Source: Methylovulum miyakonense HT12 (GTDB lineage: Bacteria > Pseudomonadota > Gammaproteobacteria > Methylococcales > Methylomonadaceae). From it: a stretch of 64,000 bases of DNA. Below are positions 60,462-64,000 of this stretch, piece after piece (the stretch's first letter is position 1; each line of letters begins with the position of its first letter). The position numbers were made by a program, and so were the translations under genes. The notes under the pieces were generated by a model, which was given only the letters and a program-made list of their open reading frames with translations, did not search any database and was not told the origin of the DNA. The stretch spans positions 188,238 through 252,237 of the forward strand of contig NZ_KB913025.1 of assembly GCF_000384075.1 (NCBI RefSeq). Reading direction: 5' to 3'.

Positions 60462-60538
60462 TGGCGAAGTGGACGGGGCTCGAACCCGCGACCACCGGCG
60501 TGACAGGCCGGTATTCTAACCAACTGAACTACCACTCC
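60462..60538 (-). tRNA. tRNA-Asp(GTC)
   Basis: Minus-strand cloverleaf of 77 bases: acceptor GGAGTGG with CCACTTC, anticodon loop CTGTCAC giving GTC, T-loop GGTTCGAGCC, encoded CCA. Between hupB and ppiD. Confidence 0.96.
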
Positions 60539-60544
60539 AAAGTC

Positions 60545-60620
60545 TGGTGGGTGCTGAGGGGTTCGAACCCCCGACCCTCGCCTTGTAAGGGCGACGCTCT
60601 CCCAGCTGAGCTAAGCACCC
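60545..60620 (-). tRNA. tRNA-Val(TAC)
   Basis: Minus-strand cloverleaf of 76 bases: acceptor GGGTGCT with AGCACCC, anticodon loop CTTACAA giving TAC, T-loop GGTTCGAACC, discriminator A and CCA. It follows hupB and precedes tRNA-Asp in transcription. Confidence 0.96.
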
Positions 60621-60632
60621 GACTAATGACAA

Positions 60633-60905
60633 TTAGTTTACAGCATCTTTTAAAGATTTACCAGCTTTAAATGACGGAATTTTTGCAGCCTTGATTGTTA
60701 TCTCTTCGCCCGTCTGTGGATTACGGCCTTTACGCTCAGCACGTTCTTTTACAGAGTACGTACCAAAACCCACTAAAGCGACTGAATCACCTGCTTTCAA
60801 AGCACTTTCAACTGCCTTAATAAAACCATCCAAAGCACGACCGGCATCAGCTTTTGTCAGTTCAGCCGAATCCGCTATCGCATCGATAAGTTCCGATTTA
60901 TTCAT
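60633..60905 (-). CDS. hupB: Nucleoid protein HU beta
   Basis: A 90-residue histone-like DNA-bending protein. I start at 60905 ([22 protein letters not shown]), preceded by GAGGGGGGAAATA. The arm [23 protein letters not shown] and the C terminus KSLKDAVN are typical of HupB. It lies immediately after lon, the standard arrangement, and is followed by tRNA genes. Confidence 0.96.
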   Translation of the reverse strand: MNKSELIDAIADSAELTKADAGRALDGFIKAVESALKAGDSVALVGFGTYSVKERAERKGRNPQTGEEITIKAAKIPSFKAGKSLKDAVN

Positions 60906-61101
60906 TATTTCCCCCCTCAGGAAGTTGTTGTTATATGTGTTGTGCAAGACGCACGTGTAATTCTTATGCCCTGATTGCAGCAACACAAGAAACGATAGTA
61001 TTTATATCAACTGCGATCATATAGTGTCAAGCATTAACGCCCGCCAAGCCTTGATATTTGCGGGCTTGGCTCATTTTTTACTGGCTTGCACCCCGATACT
61101 T

Positions 61102-63534
61102 TCAATGCGCAGTCAAACCGGCCTTTAAGCCCTTAACGGTATCGGCTTCTGTTTTTGCCTGCTCTTCAACCACCCTTTTTTCTATCGGAACAGGCACATA
61201 CTGCAAAGCCAACTCAAGCACTTCATCGATCCAATGCACGGGCTTAATCGTCAGATTGGCTTTAATGTTATCAGGGATTTCCACCAAATCTTTTTCATTT
61301 TCTGCGGGAATGATCACTGTGGTTATACCGCCACGATGCGCGGCCAACAATTTTTCTTTCAAACCGCCAATCGGTAGCACTTCCCCACGCAAGGTGATTT
61401 CGCCTGTCATCGCAACATTTGCCCGGACAGGTATTTTAGTCAAGGCCGAAATTATAGCCGTACACATGCCTATGCCTGCGCTGGGGCCATCTTTGGGCGT
61501 TGCGCCTTCCGGGACGTGGATATGGATGTCATTTTGCTGGAACAGGTCATTATCTATGCCGAGAACCCCTGAACGGCTCCTGACCACCGTCATCGCCGCT
61601 TCGATGGACTCTTTCATGACATCACCCAATTTTCCCGTTGCCGAATGCTTGCCTTTGCCCGGGATCACCGCCGTCTCGATGGTCAACAACTCGCCGCCGA
61701 CTTCCGTCCACGCCAGGCCAGTGACTTGCCCGATTTGGTCTTGCTCTTCGGCCACGCCGTAATTGAAGCGTTTAACCCCCAAATAGTCGTTCAAATTTTC
61801 GGCGGTCACCACCACCTTGCCTTCGACCGATTTTAACAGCAAGGCCTTAACGACTTTCCGGCAAATTTTGGAAATGTCCCGCTCCAAGCTACGCACCCCC
61901 GCTTCCCGCGTATAATAGCGGATCATGTCCCGCACCGCCGCTTCGGTAATTTCGATTTCATGCGGCTTCAGGCCATTGTTTTTGATCTGTTTGGGCGCCA
62001 GATAACGCAAGGCGATATTGATTTTCTCGTCCTCGGTATAGCCCGCCAACCGTATCACCTCCATCCGGTCCAACAACGCGGGCGGGATGTTCATGGTATT
62101 GGCGGTGGCGACAAACATCACATCGGACAAATCGAAATCGACTTCGAGATAATGGTCAGAAAAAGTATGGTTTTGTTCAGGGTCTAAGACTTCCAACAAT
62201 GCAGAAGCAGGATCACCGCGGAAATCTGCCGCCATCTTGTCGATCTCATCCAACAAAAACATGGGGTTGCGGGTTTTCACCTTAGCCAGGTTCTGCAATA
62301 TTTTGCCTGGCATGGAACCGATATAAGTCCGGCGATGCCCGCGTATTTCTGCCTCGTCACGCACGCCACCCAAGGCCATGCGCACATATTTGCGGTTTGT
62401 CGCACGCGCAATTGACTCGCCAAGCGATGTCTTACCCACCCCCGGAGGCCCCACCAAACATAAAATCGGGCCTTTGAGCTGTTTGACCCGCTGATGCACA
62501 GCCAGATACTCAAGTATCCGCTCTTTCACTTTATCCAGGCCATAATGCTCGGTTTCGAGCACCTGCTCGGCAATTTTCAGGTCATGGCGGACTTTGGTTT
62601 TTTTCTTCCAAGGCACATTGATCATCCAATCAATGTAATTGCGCACCACCGTCGCTTCCGCCGACATCGGCGGCATCAGCTTCAATTTGTTCAGTTCGGT
62701 TTCCGCCTTGGTTTTTGCTTCTTTGGACATGCCCGCTTCGGCGATTTTCTTTTCCAGCTCTTCGATTTCATTGGTGGCGTCTTCCATATCGCCCAATTCT
62801 TTTTGGATCGCCTTAATTTGCTCGTTAAGATAATACTCGCGCTGGTTTTTTTCCATTTGCTGTTTGACACGGACACGGATTTTCTTTTCCATTTCCAAAA
62901 TGTCCACCTCGCCTTCCATCAGCATCATCAGGTTTTCCAACCGGCCCTGGATATTGGCATTCTCAAGGATGCCTTGTTTTTCCTGGACTTTAAGGCTCAT
63001 GTGCGCCGCCATGGTATCCGCCAAACGGCTGGGGTCATCAATCCCGGCAAGGGATGTAAGCACTTCAGGGGGTATTTTATTGTTTAACTTGACATATTGC
63101 TCAAACGAACTGATCGCCGTCCGCTGCAACACATCCAGTTCCTGTTCGGATAAGGTCTGGATTTCTTCGAGCGGACGGACCACCGCTGAAAAAAACGTCC
63201 CCGTATCCTGATAATTGCTTACCGCAATACGTTGGCTGCCTTCAACCAGCACTTTGACGGTACCATCGGGCAGCTTTAATAATTGGAGGATATTCGCCAA
63301 TGTCCCGACTTCATAGAGGTCAGTAAAATTGGGCTCATCAATTTCGGCTTCTTTTTGGGCGACCAACAAGACTTGCTTGCTGTCACGCATTGCCGCATCC
63401 AACGCATCAATTGAGCGCTCCCGTCCGACAAACAAGGGGATCACCATATGCGGATAAACCACCACATCCCGTAGCGGCAAAACCGGAATCAATACATCGC
63501 TTGGTTGTAACTCTGTCATGTCATGTGTTTCCAT
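61102..63534 (-). CDS. lon: ATP-dependent protease Lon
   Basis: An 810-residue cytosolic AAA+ protease. N-terminal substrate domain ([20 protein letters not shown]), Walker [15 protein letters not shown], Walker [13 protein letters not shown], arginine-finger region, and the Ser-Lys protease domain ending with the catalytic Ser in [14 protein letters not shown] and Lys in [22 protein letters not shown] lies before 63534. The short tail after residue 780 is [17 protein letters not shown]. Degrades misfolded proteins and regulators. Confidence 0.97.
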   Translation of the reverse strand: METHDMTELQPSDVLIPVLPLRDVVVYPHMVIPLFVGRERSIDALDAAMRDSKQVLLVAQKEAEIDEPNFTDLYEVGTLANILQLLKLPDGTVKVLVEGSQRIAVSNYQDTGTFFSAVVRPLEEIQTLSEQELDVLQRTAISSFEQYVKLNNKIPPEVLTSLAGIDDPSRLADTMAAHMSLKVQEKQGILENANIQGRLENLMMLMEGEVDILEMEKKIRVRVKQQMEKNQREYYLNEQIKAIQKELGDMEDATNEIEELEKKIAEAGMSKEAKTKAETELNKLKLMPPMSAEATVVRNYIDWMINVPWKKKTKVRHDLKIAEQVLETEHYGLDKVKERILEYLAVHQRVKQLKGPILCLVGPPGVGKTSLGESIARATNRKYVRMALGGVRDEAEIRGHRRTYIGSMPGKILQNLAKVKTRNPMFLLDEIDKMAADFRGDPASALLEVLDPEQNHTFSDHYLEVDFDLSDVMFVATANTMNIPPALLDRMEVIRLAGYTEDEKINIALRYLAPKQIKNNGLKPHEIEITEAAVRDMIRYYTREAGVRSLERDISKICRKVVKALLLKSVEGKVVVTAENLNDYLGVKRFNYGVAEEQDQIGQVTGLAWTEVGGELLTIETAVIPGKGKHSATGKLGDVMKESIEAAMTVVRSRSGVLGIDNDLFQQNDIHIHVPEGATPKDGPSAGIGMCTAIISALTKIPVRANVAMTGEITLRGEVLPIGGLKEKLLAAHRGGITTVIIPAENEKDLVEIPDNIKANLTIKPVHWIDEVLELALQYVPVPIEKRVVEEQAKTEADTVKGLKAGLTAH

Positions 63535-63666
63535 AAATGCGTCCTTAAAACACCATTGTAAAAATACGATTATGAGGACGGTAATTAAAATAGCAAGGAT
63601 TCGGTAATAAAATAGGCTTAATAAACCTTAAGGCCCTACAAATTTGGAGATTGATTGCATTGGGCG

Positions 63667-64000
63667 CTATAACGTGTTGTGGAATTTGGATTTAAGCATC
63701 ATTTCAATTTTTAAGTAACCGCGCAATAATTTACGCCAAAACGGCAAAATAGGGGATTTTTCCCGCCAAATCAACAGCTCGTCCAAGGCCCGTTCAGGCG
63801 TCGTGAACTGCCCCGTGGTACGGCTAATATAAGTCGGATACAGAATCAACGTCCCCGCCACCAGTTCATCCAAAGCCAACCTACGGGTGCGCCTAGCCAC
63901 TGGCAATATATCCTCGGTTAGACCCCAACCTGCATAAAACGGCAAACCGTAGCAGACCACTTTTTTTCCCCGTAACAACGCCTCAAAGCCTGTCAGCGAA
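63667..64000 (-). CDS. kpsC: KpsC-like capsule Kdo glycosyltransferase, 5' part outside the window
   Basis: Open to the window edge and read from the right end as [30 protein letters not shown], the conserved motif of KpsC, the beta-Kdo transferase that starts capsule linkers. The end includes [22 protein letters not shown]. The gene stops at 63667; 132 bases separate it from lon. Only the last about 111 residues are seen. Confidence 0.85.
   Translation of the reverse strand, partial: SLTGFEALLRGKKVVCYGLPFYAGWGLTEDILPVARRTRRLALDELVAGTLILYPTYISRTTGQFTTPERALDELLIWREKSPILPFWRKLLRGYLKIEMMLKSKFHNTL

Noticed and set aside
62494-63087. 197-codon plus-strand frame
   Set aside because: Antisense shadow of lon, rich in Phe and His as expected from reversed coding sequence.

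Overview
The window looks like chromosomal DNA of a gammaproteobacterium, most probably a methanotroph of the Methylococcales type. The evidence is the gene content. There are canonical gammaproteobacterial blocks (thrS-infC-rpmI-rplT-pheS-pheT-ihfA with tRNA-Pro; lon-hupB-tRNAs-ppiD; rne back to back with rluC). There is also a CorA/CorB-like pair, a copper-repressible surface protein with a di-heme peroxidase, best known from methanotrophs. The taxonomic call is inference; no rRNA or methane monooxygenase gene is present.

Layout. 1-1052: the 3' part of an IS630-type element and a start-less gene remnant. 1133-3450: a two-component system with a periplasmic PepSY protein. 3620-6193: sppA, a HAD phosphatase and rluC; then rne on the other strand (6708-9395). 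9624-10494: an SRPBCC protein and a lysine-rich micro-protein. 10705-13663: the corB-corA-like copper locus with a palindromic repeat upstream, next to an intact IS5-type insertion (14151-14977). 15074-23544: a complete N-type ATPase operon (atpDCQRBEFAG) directly downstream of, and translationally coupled to, pgi. 23881-24150: a striking structured repeat with GGA-loop hairpins. 24303-32150: small proteins, a DUF2064 protein, a Nudix hydrolase, a 1026-residue RTX protein, an NlpC/P60 lipoprotein, CvfB and a DUF3014 protein. 32208-33301: a second IS630-type element whose transposase needs a -1 frameshift.

33634-39998 is the most unusual region: an H-NS-like protein followed by a three-gene operon. 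The operon encodes a cytosine-5 DNA methyltransferase, a 989-residue protein with two separate GHKL ATPase modules (MORC/MutL/Hsp90-like at the N terminus, histidine-kinase-like at the C terminus), and a 613-residue protein with a receiver-like domain. The operon is AT-rich by eye and sits between an insertion sequence and tRNA-Pro/ihfA. I read it as a restriction- or defence-type system that uses two-component signalling.

40548-49296 is conserved translation machinery plus tRNA-Val(GAC) and a ubiquinone-pathway monooxygenase. infC appears to start at AUC. 49545-56852 encodes an unusually long glutamate synthase (about 1826 residues) followed not by gltD but by a CysJ-like flavoprotein. 56981-64000 holds an HD-GYP protein, ppiD, tRNA-Asp, tRNA-Val(UAC), hupB, lon, and the 3' end of a kpsC-like capsule gene running off the window.
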